Positions 48,217 through 57,843 of a DNA stretch of 64,000 nt are shown here, piece by piece. Numbering within the stretch: the first letter of the stretch is position 1; each line of letters opens with the position of its first letter. The stretch spans positions 62,001 to 126,000 of the forward strand of contig JAFUXT010000012.1 of assembly GCA_017470815.1 (NCBI GenBank), written 5' to 3'. The translations under genes and the position numbers were made by a program. Source of the DNA: a bacterium (GTDB taxonomy: Bacteria; Cyanobacteriota; Vampirovibrionia; Gastranaerophilales; Gastranaerophilaceae). The notes beneath the pieces are model-generated. The model was not told the origin of the DNA. It was given only the letters and a program-made list of their open reading frames with translations, and did not search any database.

Positions 48217-49788
48217 ATGAGTTTAGGGAAAATATTATATGTCGATGATGACAAGTTGTTAACTTCGACCTTTTCAACCTTAATGAAGGTTGAAGGGTTT
48301 AATGATGTTGTTATATATAATAATCCTTTGGAAGCATTAGAATATCTGAAACTTGAATCCCCAGATTTAATTATTTCAGATTTTTTGATGCCTGAAATGA
48401 ACGGTCTTGAATTTTTAAGAGAAGCAAAAAAACTATACCCCGAAATAAGTATGATTTTGCTTACTGCTTATGCCGATAAAGAAAACGCAATTGCCACCAT
48501 AAACGAAATCGGGGTATATAAATATATTGAAAAGCCGTGGGATAATGATGATTTGATAATGAATATCAAAAACGGCATTGAAAGAAGTCATTTGCTCGCA
48601 GATTTGCGAGATAAAATTGAAAAACTTGAAATTGCTCAAAACGAACTCAAAAAATATTCCCAAAAACTTGAAGAACTTGTTGAAGAACGAACAAAAGAAC
48701 TTGTGGTTGCTAATGACAAATTGTCAGGCATTATAAACTATTGTGCTGATGGAATTATTATTATTGATAAGCAGGGTAATATTGAACAGGTTAATCCCGC
48801 TTGCGAAAATCTTACAGGATTATCGCAAGATACTCTTTGCACAATGACAATTCAGCAAATTGCATATACTGATAATCCTGCATTGAACAAAGCCCCGAAA
48901 TCAGAAGTGCAAACATCTATTCTTGGTTTAGCGGAAGAACAGGCAGAATTTTTACTCAGGGATCTGTATATAAGAAATTCCTTGAGCGGAGAATATATTC
49001 CAGCAGAAATAAATTTTGCATCTTTATCTGACGGAAAAAGATTTGTTGGTGTCATAAGAAATTTTACGGCACAAAAAGAAACCGAACGATTAAGAGATGA
49101 TTTTATTGCAACCTTAACTCACGATTTGAGAACACCTTTGACTGCATCAATTAAAACACTCAACTTCTTTCTTGACGGTTCATTAGGAGAAATAAACGAA
49201 CAACAGAAAGTTATGCTTACTACAATGATGAAAAGCAATGAGGATTTGCTCGGACTTGTCAATGCATTGCTTGAAGTTTACAGATTTGAAAGCGGTAAAC
49301 TTAATTTGTATAAAACGGTTTTTGATATAAATTCACTTTTAAGACAGTGTTATGAAGAACTTTCACCTATTGCAAAGAGTAAAAATATTGCGTTGAATAT
49401 TCATAGCGATTTTAATGAAGAAATGCTTATTGACGCCGACAGAGCGGAAATTAAGCGTGTAATAATGAATTTATGCGGTAATGCACTGAATTATACAAAT
49501 AAAAACGGACAGATAGATGTATATATGAAACTTCAAAACGGAGATTTGATATTCTCTGTTGCGGATAATGGTAATGGTATTCCCAAAGAGGACATTCCTA
49601 ATTTGTTTAAAAGATTTTCACAAGGAACAAGTAAAAAGCGTTCTACAGGAACAGGTTTGGGATTATATTTATCAAGACAGATTATTGAAGCACATGGCGG
49701 AAAAATCTGGGTGGAAAGCAAAGTTAATAAAGGCAGTGAGTTTTCGTTCTTATTAACAAATGTCGCTGCGGTATCAAGGGTGGTTTAG
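48217..49788 (+). CDS. Hybrid sensor kinase: REC, coiled coil, PAS, HisKA, HATPase
   Basis: 523 residues. An N-terminal receiver domain (phospho-acceptor Asp in LIISDFLMPEMNG) is followed by a coiled coil (about 125-165), a PAS domain (about 168-290, IINYCADGIIIIDKQGN), then HisKA with the H-box ATLTHDLRTPLTASI. The HATPase domain has NLCGNALNYTNKNG (N box), DNGNGIPKEDI (G1) and GTGLGLYLSRQI (G2). There is no membrane segment, so it is a cytosolic kinase receiving phosphate or signal through its own REC domain. It precedes a NarL-type regulator by 2 bp, its likely partner. This REC-first layout is common in Cyanobacteria. Confidence 0.93.
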   Translation: MSLGKILYVDDDKLLTSTFSTLMKVEGFNDVVIYNNPLEALEYLKLESPDLIISDFLMPEMNGLEFLREAKKLYPEISMILLTAYADKENAIATINEIGVYKYIEKPWDNDDLIMNIKNGIERSHLLADLRDKIEKLEIAQNELKKYSQKLEELVEERTKELVVANDKLSGIINYCADGIIIIDKQGNIEQVNPACENLTGLSQDTLCTMTIQQIAYTDNPALNKAPKSEVQTSILGLAEEQAEFLLRDLYIRNSLSGEYIPAEINFASLSDGKRFVGVIRNFTAQKETERLRDDFIATLTHDLRTPLTASIKTLNFFLDGSLGEINEQQKVMLTTMMKSNEDLLGLVNALLEVYRFESGKLNLYKTVFDINSLLRQCYEELSPIAKSKNIALNIHSDFNEEMLIDADRAEIKRVIMNLCGNALNYTNKNGQIDVYMKLQNGDLIFSVADNGNGIPKEDIPNLFKRFSQGTSKKRSTGTGLGLYLSRQIIEAHGGKIWVESKVNKGSEFSFLLTNVAAVSRVV

Positions 49789-49790
49789 TT

Positions 49791-50465
49791 ATGGAAAAAA
49801 ACATAAAAGTTACAATAGTTGAAGACCATGATATGACAAGGATGGGTTTATCCTTCGCACTGTCAAACAGCGGAATAATAGATGTTGTCGGTACAAGCGC
49901 AGACGGTCAGGAAGGCGTTGAGCAGGCACTTAAATTAAGACCTGATTTGGTTGTAATGGACATCGGAGTTCCGACAATCGACGGAATTGAAGCAACAAGA
50001 AAAATTAAAAACGCCGTACCTGAAATAAAAGTTTTGATGAATACATCAAGAGATGATGAAAACGATATCCTTGATTCCTTTGCCGCAGGTGCTGACGGTT
50101 ACATTACAAAAGGAGCGACATCAGAACAAACAATTACTGCAATACAGGCGGTAAGCGAAGGTGTTGGTTGGCTTGACCCTGCAATTGCAAGAGTTGTTTT
50201 GTCTAATATCCGCAAATCTACGGAAACCGAAGAACCAAACGGTTCAATTAACTATAAAAAAGGTAAAAACCTTTACGGATTGACCGAAAGAGAGATGCAG
50301 GTGCTTGCACTTTTGGTTGAAGGGTTAAATAATCCGCAAATTTCCCAAAAACTTGTTATTACGATTGCAACCACAAAAACGCACGTTCACAATATTTTAC
50401 AAAAACTTTATGTAAAAACAAGAGCAAAAGCCGTTGCAACTGCAATGAAAGACGGTTTGGTGTGA
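49791..50465 (+). CDS. NarL/FixJ-type response regulator
   Basis: 224 residues. The receiver domain has the acidic pair VEDHD, phospho-acceptor Asp in LVVMDIGVPTIDG and the late Lys in YITKGATSEQT. The C-terminal LuxR helix-turn-helix is LTEREMQVLALLVEGLNNPQ and VITIATTKTHVHNILQKL. It binds DNA as a dimer after phosphorylation by the kinase encoded 2 bp upstream. The target genes are unknown; the secreted protein downstream, beyond a palindromic repeat, is one candidate. Confidence 0.93.
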   Translation: MEKNIKVTIVEDHDMTRMGLSFALSNSGIIDVVGTSADGQEGVEQALKLRPDLVVMDIGVPTIDGIEATRKIKNAVPEIKVLMNTSRDDENDILDSFAAGADGYITKGATSEQTITAIQAVSEGVGWLDPAIARVVLSNIRKSTETEEPNGSINYKKGKNLYGLTEREMQVLALLVEGLNNPQISQKLVITIATTKTHVHNILQKLYVKTRAKAVATAMKDGLV

Positions 50466-50476
50466 TATTAGTGAGT

Positions 50477-50577
50477 AGTAAATAGTGAACAGTGAATAGA
50501 CTTTTACAAATTTATAATTAATAATATGTGCAAAGCACCGTAAACAACAATTCACAATTCACTATTCACTATTTACT
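50477..50577. repeat. 101-bp palindromic MITE-like repeat
   Basis: 21-bp terminal inverted repeats, AGTAAATAGTGAACAGTGAAT at 50477-50497 and its complement with one mismatch at 50557-50577. Each arm is itself a tandem of the AGTGAA-type motif. The centre is AT-rich and non-coding. Confidence 0.7.
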
Positions 50578-50594
50578 TCGCAAAGGTAAATATT

Positions 50595-52058
50595 ATGAAA
50601 AAAATTTTAACCACATTACTAATATTATCATTCGGGCTTGGGGTGTTGGCTTACACTCCAAAAACAAAAGTGTCAAAATTTCGTAATCCGTTCGGCAAAA
50701 AAGATTACAGGGCAAAAGAAATACAATACGTATATGAAGTTCAAAAAGACGATTTGAAATATAAAAGAGATAAAAGAGTTTTAGGCAGAGAAGATTCAGG
50801 TTATATGACGGTTGAAGAATACGAAAAGCGTTCCGAATACAAAGACCCGTCAACCTTTGAAGTTCAGACTCCAAAAATTGAAAAACCGTCAGATTTCAAG
50901 TATGTACCTCAACCGTTATTCAAAATCGTAAAATATAATGATCCTCCCGGAGGTGTAGAATTACAATTAGGAAGAAAACTGTTTTTTAACAGACAGGTAA
51001 ACGGCCAAGGGGTTACATCTCCTGATTTGACCAAATTGGTTTATCCTGCAATATATTACTACAATGATTCAGGTTCAGTCGGAGCGGATTTGTTTGTTAT
51101 TCCGTTAGATCAAAAAGAGAATAATATGAATAAAATTCTCAAAGCAAATACCTCTCACAGAGAAGAAAATCCGATTCTTTCGACAGACAAAGCGATAGAT
51201 AATTATGCAATTTACCGTACCTTAACCCCTGTTGATTTTAATGCTGACGGTACAAAATTGTTAGCAAAAGAAAAAATCGGAAGCGGAGAAGACGGGATTT
51301 GGGAAACAAGAATTTACATCTACGATTTTAAAAACAAAAAGAGCTATGATTTGTCGGCGGTAAGAGATGCAATAAGTTACTATTGGAAAGAATATGCAAA
51401 TCTGAATTTGATAGAAAAAAGATGGGATATAAGACCGTTGGGGTTTGATGCGGGATACCCTGACAGAGTTGTAGTCCAAGGGTATGCCTATACGGGCGAA
51501 AAACCTGTATTTTTAGGAACATGGAGTGTGGATTGTTACGGAGAAAACTCCAAACTTGTTTCTTTTGATAAAGATTTTAACCCCAAAATCAGTATGAACG
51601 GGCTTAAACTCCAAAAAGACGGAGTTCAGCAATATCAGGTTGTTGTTACGGAAGAAAAATTTCTTAAAAAACAGGACAAAGTTGTTGCAAAGCAAAAAAA
51701 ATCTGCAGATAAAAAAGAGATAAAACAAATAAATGAAGACTACAAATACGAATTGAAAGAACTAACTGCTGATTATAAAGACAAATACAGAGATAATAAG
51801 GCTTTGCAAAAGTTTGCAGGTTCAACTGAAGGTACAGAGTTAGAAGAAATGTATCATAATTATCAAGTTGAACAGACCGAAAAAGACATTAAAAAATTAG
51901 AAAAGAAAATTGAAAGAACTCAAAAAAGCATTGATAAAAAAGAGCAAAAAATTCAAAAATATGAAGATAAAACACAGGCTATAATTGATTTGATGCTTGA
52001 AGATGAGCAAAACAGTGATGACGGTGCAGAACCGCAAATTGATTTCCCGCAGGATTAG
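50595..52058 (+). CDS. Secreted protein with beta-rich core and coiled-coil C-terminus
   Basis: 487 residues with a signal peptide (MKKILTTLLILSFGLGVLA, cleaved before YTPK). Residues about 130-330 contain repeating strand pairs with TSPDLTKLVYPAIYYYND and VDFNADGTKLLAKEK, a pattern reminiscent of TolB/WD-like propeller blades. The last 130 residues form a Lys/Glu-rich coiled coil and end in an acidic tail. AAGG lies before the ATG. The role is unknown; an envelope location is likely. Confidence 0.7.
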   Translation: MKKILTTLLILSFGLGVLAYTPKTKVSKFRNPFGKKDYRAKEIQYVYEVQKDDLKYKRDKRVLGREDSGYMTVEEYEKRSEYKDPSTFEVQTPKIEKPSDFKYVPQPLFKIVKYNDPPGGVELQLGRKLFFNRQVNGQGVTSPDLTKLVYPAIYYYNDSGSVGADLFVIPLDQKENNMNKILKANTSHREENPILSTDKAIDNYAIYRTLTPVDFNADGTKLLAKEKIGSGEDGIWETRIYIYDFKNKKSYDLSAVRDAISYYWKEYANLNLIEKRWDIRPLGFDAGYPDRVVVQGYAYTGEKPVFLGTWSVDCYGENSKLVSFDKDFNPKISMNGLKLQKDGVQQYQVVVTEEKFLKKQDKVVAKQKKSADKKEIKQINEDYKYELKELTADYKDKYRDNKALQKFAGSTEGTELEEMYHNYQVEQTEKDIKKLEKKIERTQKSIDKKEQKIQKYEDKTQAIIDLMLEDEQNSDDGAEPQIDFPQD

Positions 52059-52157
52059 GCTTTACATTAACTTGAAATGACATTTTCGTTGTGATACGAT
52101 TTTGATGTAATATTTGCCCTCTTTTAGGGGGAAATGTGCATGGCACAAAGGAGGTAA

Positions 52158-52243
52158 ACCCTCACCCGAATTTCTAACTTTCGCCAAAGGCTCAAGTTGA
52201 AATTCTACCCTCTCCAACCAATGATTGCTGTGGGCGAGGGGTA
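52158..52243 (+). repeat. Dispersed intergenic repeat (ACCCTCACCCG family)
   Basis: ACCCTCACCCGAATTT at the left, TTGAAATTCTACCCTCTCC in the middle and GGGCGAGGGG at the right end. The same modules occur inverted inside rqcH at 35498-35628. It fills the gap before gltX, whose RBS (AAGGAAAGAAGG) follows. Confidence 0.7.
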
Positions 52244-52269
52244 AGTAAGAAAAAGGAAAGAAGGAAAAA

Positions 52270-53748
52270 ATGTCAGAAGTAAGAGTTAGAATTGCGCCGT
52301 CACCAAGCGGTAATTTGCATATAGGAACTGCAAGAACGGCTTTGTTTAATTATTTATTTGCAAAGAAAAACAACGGAAAATTTATTTTAAGAATAGAAGA
52401 TACTGATGCCCTCAGAACAGAGCAGGAGTATGTTGATAATATTTTTGACAGTTTAAAAGCATTAGGTTTAAATTGGGATGAAGGTCCTGATGTCGGCGGA
52501 GATTACGGTCCATATACGCAATCACAGAGATTTGATATTTATCCGAAATATATTCAACAACTTTTGGACAAAGGTTTTGCTTACGAATGTTTCTGCACTC
52601 CAGAAGAACTTGAAGCAGAAAAAGAAGAAGCAACTGCCCAAAAACGCGCCTATGTTTATTCAAAGAAATGTGAAAACCTTACAGAAGAAGAAAAGGAAAA
52701 ATTAAGAGCAGAAGGCAGAAAGCCTGCAATCAGATTTAATGTTGCAAAGGCACAAAAGGCCTTTCATGATTCATCAATTCTTGAATTTGACGATTTAGTC
52801 AAAGGTAAACTTCATGTTGATACGAATTTAATCGGCGATTTTGTTATTATGAAATCAAACGGTGCGCCGACATACAATTATGCGGTTGTAATTGATGATG
52901 CGTTAATGAAGATTAGTCATGTTATCAGAGGGGAAGACCATATTTCAAATACATATAAGCAAATCTTAATCTTTGAAGCATTAGGTTTTGAAGTTCCGAG
53001 ATTTGGTCATTTGGGTATGATTTTGGCTCCTGACAGAAGTAAACTTTCAAAAAGACACGGGGCAACTGCCGTTTCAGACTTTGTAAAAGAAGGTTATTTG
53101 ACAGATGCACTGATTAATTTTGTTGCACTTTTGGGCTGGTCACCATCTGATGGTGAAGAAATCAAAACAGTTGATGAAATTGCAAAAGATTTCAGAATCA
53201 ATGAAGTTTCTTCTTCTAATTCAATTTTTGAATACGATAAATTAAAATGGATGAACAGCCACTATATCAAAATGCTGCCAATGGATGAATTAAAAGAAAA
53301 ATTAAAACCTTATTTGGCTAAGTATCCGCTTGATGAACTTACTGATGCACAGTTTACAAAAATGGTAGAAATTACAAGAGAACCACTGACCCTGTTATCT
53401 GATATTACAGATGCCGTACCTTATTTCTTTGGTAAAGATGTTACCATTGAACCTGATGCATGGGATAAAGCATTAGCAAGTGATGAATGTCAAAATGTTT
53501 TGAAAGATTTTATTGAAAAGGCACAAGGATGGGATTGGACTGAAGAAAATCTTCACGAAAAACTTGCCGATTTCAGAGCATATTGGAAAGAAACAACGGG
53601 TATGAAACCAAAGGTTACAATGTGGGCAATCAGAGCCGCAATAACAGGAAGAACCTGCGGTGCTGATATGGTTGGAATACTTGATATATTAGGTAAAGAA
53701 ACAAGTTTGTATCGTGCTCAAAAAGCAGTAAAACAAACAGTTGCCTAA
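52270..53748 (+). CDS. gltX: Glutamyl-tRNA synthetase
   Basis: Class I synthetase charging tRNA-Glu (and tRNA-Gln where GatCAB is used). The HIGH motif is in IAPSPSGNLHIGTARTALFN, the KMSKS counterpart is SKLSKRHGA, and YNYAVVIDDALMKISHVIRG is the conserved connective region. The anticodon-binding helical domains end near DILGKETSLYRAQKAV. Length is 492 residues, normal for the bacterial type. A T-rich terminator follows directly. Confidence 0.96.
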   Translation: MSEVRVRIAPSPSGNLHIGTARTALFNYLFAKKNNGKFILRIEDTDALRTEQEYVDNIFDSLKALGLNWDEGPDVGGDYGPYTQSQRFDIYPKYIQQLLDKGFAYECFCTPEELEAEKEEATAQKRAYVYSKKCENLTEEEKEKLRAEGRKPAIRFNVAKAQKAFHDSSILEFDDLVKGKLHVDTNLIGDFVIMKSNGAPTYNYAVVIDDALMKISHVIRGEDHISNTYKQILIFEALGFEVPRFGHLGMILAPDRSKLSKRHGATAVSDFVKEGYLTDALINFVALLGWSPSDGEEIKTVDEIAKDFRINEVSSSNSIFEYDKLKWMNSHYIKMLPMDELKEKLKPYLAKYPLDELTDAQFTKMVEITREPLTLLSDITDAVPYFFGKDVTIEPDAWDKALASDECQNVLKDFIEKAQGWDWTEENLHEKLADFRAYWKETTGMKPKVTMWAIRAAITGRTCGADMVGILDILGKETSLYRAQKAVKQTVA

Positions 53749-53766
53749 ATAATATTTCATATAGTG

Positions 53767-53797
53767 AAAAAGACAGACATAATGTCTGTCTTTTTTT
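53767..53797 (+). terminator. Terminator of gltX
   Basis: AAAGACAGACAT pairs with ATGTCTGTCTTT, followed by TTTT. Confidence 0.9.
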
Positions 53798-53887
53798 GTA
53801 AATATTTGTAACTAAAAATACATATTTGCTAAAGTTTTATATCAGTTATGCCGACAAGAAATATACAGCAAGTTATGAGGTAACCTA

Positions 53888-54100
53888 ATGGAACTACAAT
53901 TTACACAAAACGGATTATTTAATGATGAACTAACGGAATGTGGCGAAGTAATGTTCGTATCAAAGGCTTCAGATGTAGAACAAAGTGCATTTGATAATGT
54001 TATTCAAATTATTGATGAAACCGGCAATGAAGTAAACTGCACGATAGATAAATTTATTGAAATCTTTGATACCCACGGCTTGGAAGGGTTTATTCTGTAA
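53888..54100 (+). CDS. Small hypothetical protein
   Basis: 70 residues, acidic, one domain, with GAGGTAA before the ATG and its own terminator 25 bp after the stop, so it is a self-contained unit. Two cysteines (ECGE and VNCT) are present. No family recognised. Confidence 0.65.
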   Translation: MELQFTQNGLFNDELTECGEVMFVSKASDVEQSAFDNVIQIIDETGNEVNCTIDKFIEIFDTHGLEGFIL

Positions 54101-54124
54101 GAGAAAATGTTATGAAAAAGATTT

Positions 54125-54153
54125 AAGGCGGTCTGAATTTCAGACCGCTTTTT
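54125..54153 (+). terminator. Terminator of the 70-residue gene
   Basis: GCGGTCTGAA (54128-54137) and TTCAGACCGC pair and are followed by TTTTT. Confidence 0.9.
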
Positions 54154-54270
54154 GTGTGTAAAAATATTAAATAAAAGTTAATTTTCTATGACTTTTCAAA
54201 AAATAGCATTAAACTAATAATGTAAATCAGATATAATTTTATACTCTGATTATAAATGGAGTTTAGTAAT

Positions 54271-56868
54271 ATGTTAGATTTTGATAAGTTTACGAATTAT
54301 TCGCAGGAAATTTTATCTTCGGCAAGCAACCTGATGAGTGCGCATAAAAACTCTCAAATTGAACCGGAGCACATTATGCTTGCAATGATTAAAGATAACG
54401 GAATAATAAAAGATTATCTTACTGAATTAAAATTGCTGAATCAGAATTTTATAAATAAAGTTGTCGAAAAGGTTGAGAGTCTGCCAAAACTTTCAGGACC
54501 TGTCAATCCGCAGGGGATTTATATGTCAACACAAACCGGCAGACTGTTAGAACTTGCAATTACTGAAAGCGAAAAGATTAAGGACAAATATGTCGGAATT
54601 GAAGCAATATTGCTTGCGATGGCTAATTTGGAAAATTCTGATATCAAAACTTTACTTGAAAATTTTGGAGTAAACTCCTCAAAAATATTAAATGCGATGA
54701 AAAAAATAAGAGGTAATAAAAAAGTGGATAATAAAAACGCAGAAGAAAATATGAAAGCACTTGAAAAATATTCAACAGACCTGACAGAAAGAGCCCGCAA
54801 AGGCAAATTAGATCCTGTTATAGGTCGTGATGAAGAAGTGCGCAGAATTATGCAGGTATTAAACCGCAGGACAAAAAATAACCCTGTATTAATTGGCGAA
54901 CCTGGTGTTGGTAAAACCGCTATAATTGAAGGTTTAGCACAAAGAATTGTTCGCGGAGATGTACCTGAAAGCCTTAAAGATGTCAAACTGATTTCTTTAG
55001 ATTTGGGCGCATTAGTTGCCGGAGCAAAATACAGAGGAGAATTTGAAGAACGATTAAAAGCCGTATTGAAAGAGGTTGAAGATTCCAACGGCGAAATCGT
55101 CATGTTTATAGACGAACTTCACACAGTAGTCGGCGCAGGTGCAACTGAGGGCTCAATGGATGCAGGCAATCTGCTTAAACCTATGCTTGCAAGAGGGGTT
55201 TTAAGAACAATAGGCGCAACAACCATCAATGAATACAGAAAATATATTGAAAAAGACCCTGCACTTGAAAGACGTTTTCAACCTGTTATGGTTGATGAAC
55301 CCTCAGTTGAAGATACAATCAGCATTTTAAGAGGGCTTAAAGAAAAATATGAAGTACATCATGGTATAAGAATTTTGGATTCGGCAATAGTTGAGGCTGC
55401 AAAACTCTCCGACAGATATATAACAGACAGATTTTTGCCTGATAAAGCAATAGATTTGATAGACGAAGCCGCAAGTTCATTGCGTATTCAAATTGATTCT
55501 ATGCCTGAAGAAATTGATGCTATGACACGTCAAAAAATGCAACTTGAAATCGAACGGGAAGCATTGAAAAAAGAAGATAGTGAAGAATCGAGAACAAAAA
55601 TTGAAGAAATAAACAAAAAAGTAGCAGATTTGCAAAGTAAAATTGATGTTTTACAAACCCAATGGGAAAAAGAAAAATCTTCAATTACATCAGAAGCGGA
55701 TATAAAAGACCAAATAAATCAGGTAAATTTGCAGATTGAGGAAGCAGAACGCAACACCGATTTACAACGTGCGGCAGAACTTAAGTACGGCAAATTACTT
55801 GAACTGCAAAAACAACTTAAGGCGTGTGAAAACAAGGAACACACTGAAAATAAACTTCTTAAAGAAGAAGTTGAAGCATCTGATATAGACGAAGTTGTTT
55901 CAAAATGGACAGGAATTCCTGTTACAAAACTTGTGGAATCAGAAATGGAAAAACTTTTACACATGGAAGATGTACTTCACAAAAGACTTGTAGGACAGGA
56001 AGAAGCAGTAGATACGGTATCAGATGCCATCCGTCGTGCTCGATCCGGACTGAAAGACCCAAAGCGTCCGATAGGAACTTTCTTATTCCTTGGTCCGACA
56101 GGTGTGGGGAAAACAGAACTTGCAAAATCATTGGCAGAATTTATGTTCAATGACGAAGATGCATTGATTCGTATTGATATGTCTGAATATATGGAAAAAC
56201 ATAATGTTGCACGTTTGGTTGGTGCCCCTCCGGGGTATGTCGGATATGAAGAAGGCGGACAATTGACTGAAGCAGTAAGGCGTAAACCATATTAAGTTGT
56301 TCTGTTTGATGAAATTGAAAAAGCACATCCGGATGTATTCAACATCATGCTCCAAATCTTTGATGACGGGCGTTTGACCGATTCAAAAGGCAGAACAATT
56401 GATTTTAAAAATACTCTGATTATTATGACAAGTAATATCGGAAGCGATATAATCTTAGAGAACACGCTTAATTCAATGGTTTCACCTGAAAAATTTAATG
56501 ATACTAAAGAACAGGTGTTGGAAGTTTTGCGTCAAAAATTTAAGCCCGAATTTTTGAACAGAATTGATGAAACAATCTTCTTTAAGGCTTTGAATTTACA
56601 GCAGTTAAGCAAAATTGTTGATATTCAGATGGATTATTTGCGCAATCTTTTAAAAGATCAAGAATTAACTTTTGAAATCAGTGATGATGCAAAAGAATTT
56701 TTGGCAACTCAAGGGTTTAACCCTGTTTACGGGGCAAGACCGTTAAAAAGAGTTATTCGTCAGCAGGTTGAAAATCCGTTGTCTAAAAAGATTTTGGCTC
56801 AGGAATTTACAAAAGGCGATGACATTAAAATCGGACTTGACAATGATGAAATAACTTTTAGCAAATAA
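54271..56868 (+). pseudogene. clpB: ClpB disaggregase with an in-frame stop codon
   Basis: The gene encodes Clp_N (about 1-140), AAA1 with GEPGVGKTA, a long ClpB-type middle coil and AAA2 with [18 protein letters not shown] at 56293-56295 interrupts the conserved AAA2 segment [19 protein letters not shown] exactly where a serine (TCA) is expected. The frame then continues unchanged to 56868 through LTDSKGRTIDFKNTLII and the D2 C-terminal domain. One C-to-A change explains it. As read, the product ends after Walker A of D2, and the remainder could only be made from an internal start. The start is either the ATG at 54271, with GGAG 9 bases ahead, or the ATG at 54256. A sequencing error cannot be excluded. 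Confidence 0.85.
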
Positions 56869-56944
56869 TTTAAGGTGCCTCTATATTATTTTACAGCGAC
56901 AAGTTATTGCCATATAAATCACAAAATTATTTACATAAATAATT

Positions 56945-56972
56945 TTGACTTTTGAGAAAATATTCTTATACA
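56945..56972 (+). promoter_or_regulatory. Leaderless promoter
   Basis: TTGACT (56945-56950), 16 bases, TATACA (56967-56972), 6 bases, ATG at 56979. It decides the start of the zinc-ribbon gene against the upstream TTG. Confidence 0.55.
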
Positions 56973-56978
56973 AATTGT

Positions 56979-57350
56979 ATGAGATGGAGTCAGATTTTAG
57001 GATTTAGCAAAGAATGTTCGCACGATAAAGTACCTTTAGATGCGGAATATTACTATTGCCCCGATTGCGGAGAATTAATTGAAAACCAATGGTATCTTGT
57101 CAGATGTGCATCCTGCGGATTAAAAGAAATAGCAACAGTCAAAAACGGTGAGGTCGTTCCGCTTGACAATTTTTGCCACAACTGCGGGGGTCGTGAATAT
57201 ACGGTAGAAAGACTTGAAAAAATTGACTGCATAAACATTAATTATGCCGTACTTTTAAAGGCAATAGTCAAAAATGAAGCGGAAGAATATTCTCAAAGTT
57301 GGGTGGATGCTATCCAAACATCAGGTTACATACCCAAACTGCTGCAATAA
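56979..57350 (+). CDS. Zinc-ribbon protein of unknown function
   Basis: About 123 residues from the ATG at 56979 (an in-frame TTG at 56952 would add 9). It holds three CxxC pairs: YYCPDCGELI, VRCASCGLKE and FCHNCGGRE, suggesting one or two zinc ribbons, plus a helical C-terminus. Its last 41 bp overlap the end of the convergent spmB. The family is not recognised; ribosome- or nucleic acid-related zinc ribbons look similar. Confidence 0.65.
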   Translation: MRWSQILGFSKECSHDKVPLDAEYYYCPDCGELIENQWYLVRCASCGLKEIATVKNGEVVPLDNFCHNCGGREYTVERLEKIDCININYAVLLKAIVKNEAEEYSQSWVDAIQTSGYIPKLLQ

Positions 57351-57843
57351 TCCCGACTAAATCGGCAAGTAACCCGACTAATAGCGCATATCTGATTTTT
57401 GAAATCTTAACTGCGCCAAAATAAACGGCAAGAACATAGAAGGTAGTTTCGCTGCTTCCGACCATGATGGCAGCGAGTTTTGTTGCATAAGAATCAGGTC
57501 CCAAGTTGTTTGCTATATCTGAAAATACCCCCAAAGCAGCAGAACCTGATAGTGAACGCACAATCGTTAAAGGCAATACATCTGCAGGTATATGCCACGA
57601 TTTTAATAACGGAGCAAGAACATTTGCAAGCATTTCTATCGCTCCGCTTGCTCGAAGCATTGATATTGCAACAATAATTGCAACTAAATAAGGTATAATA
57701 TTTATTGCGACTTTGAATCCGTCTTTCGCGCCGTCAGTAAATTCCTCATAAACAGGAACTTTTCTGATAATTCCGACAGTTAAAACAAGCAAAATCAACG
57801 CAGGTAAAGCCCAAAGCGAGATGAGGTTCAAAATATCAGTCAT
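57310..57843 (-). CDS. spmB: Spore maturation protein B-like (nucleoside-recognition domain)
   Basis: 177 residues with four or five membrane helices and the Gate/nucleoside-recognition pattern (GAKDGFKVAINIIPYLVAII, then RSLSGSAALGVFSDI and GSSETTFYVLAVYFG). SpmA and SpmB are needed for spore core dehydration in Bacillus, but the pair is widespread in non-sporulating bacteria, where the function is unknown. A role in nucleoside or small-molecule transport is suspected from the fold. It overlaps spmA by 8 bp. Confidence 0.88.
   Translation of the reverse strand: MTDILNLISLWALPALILLVLTVGIIRKVPVYEEFTDGAKDGFKVAINIIPYLVAIIVAISMLRASGAIEMLANVLAPLLKSWHIPADVLPLTIVRSLSGSAALGVFSDIANNLGPDSYATKLAAIMVGSSETTFYVLAVYFGAVKISKIRYALLVGLLADLVGIIAAVWVCNLMFG

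Noticed and set aside
54519..55103. 194-codon ORF opposite clpB
   Set aside because: A shadow of the conserved clpB reading frame, with Ser/Leu-rich composition typical of antisense frames.
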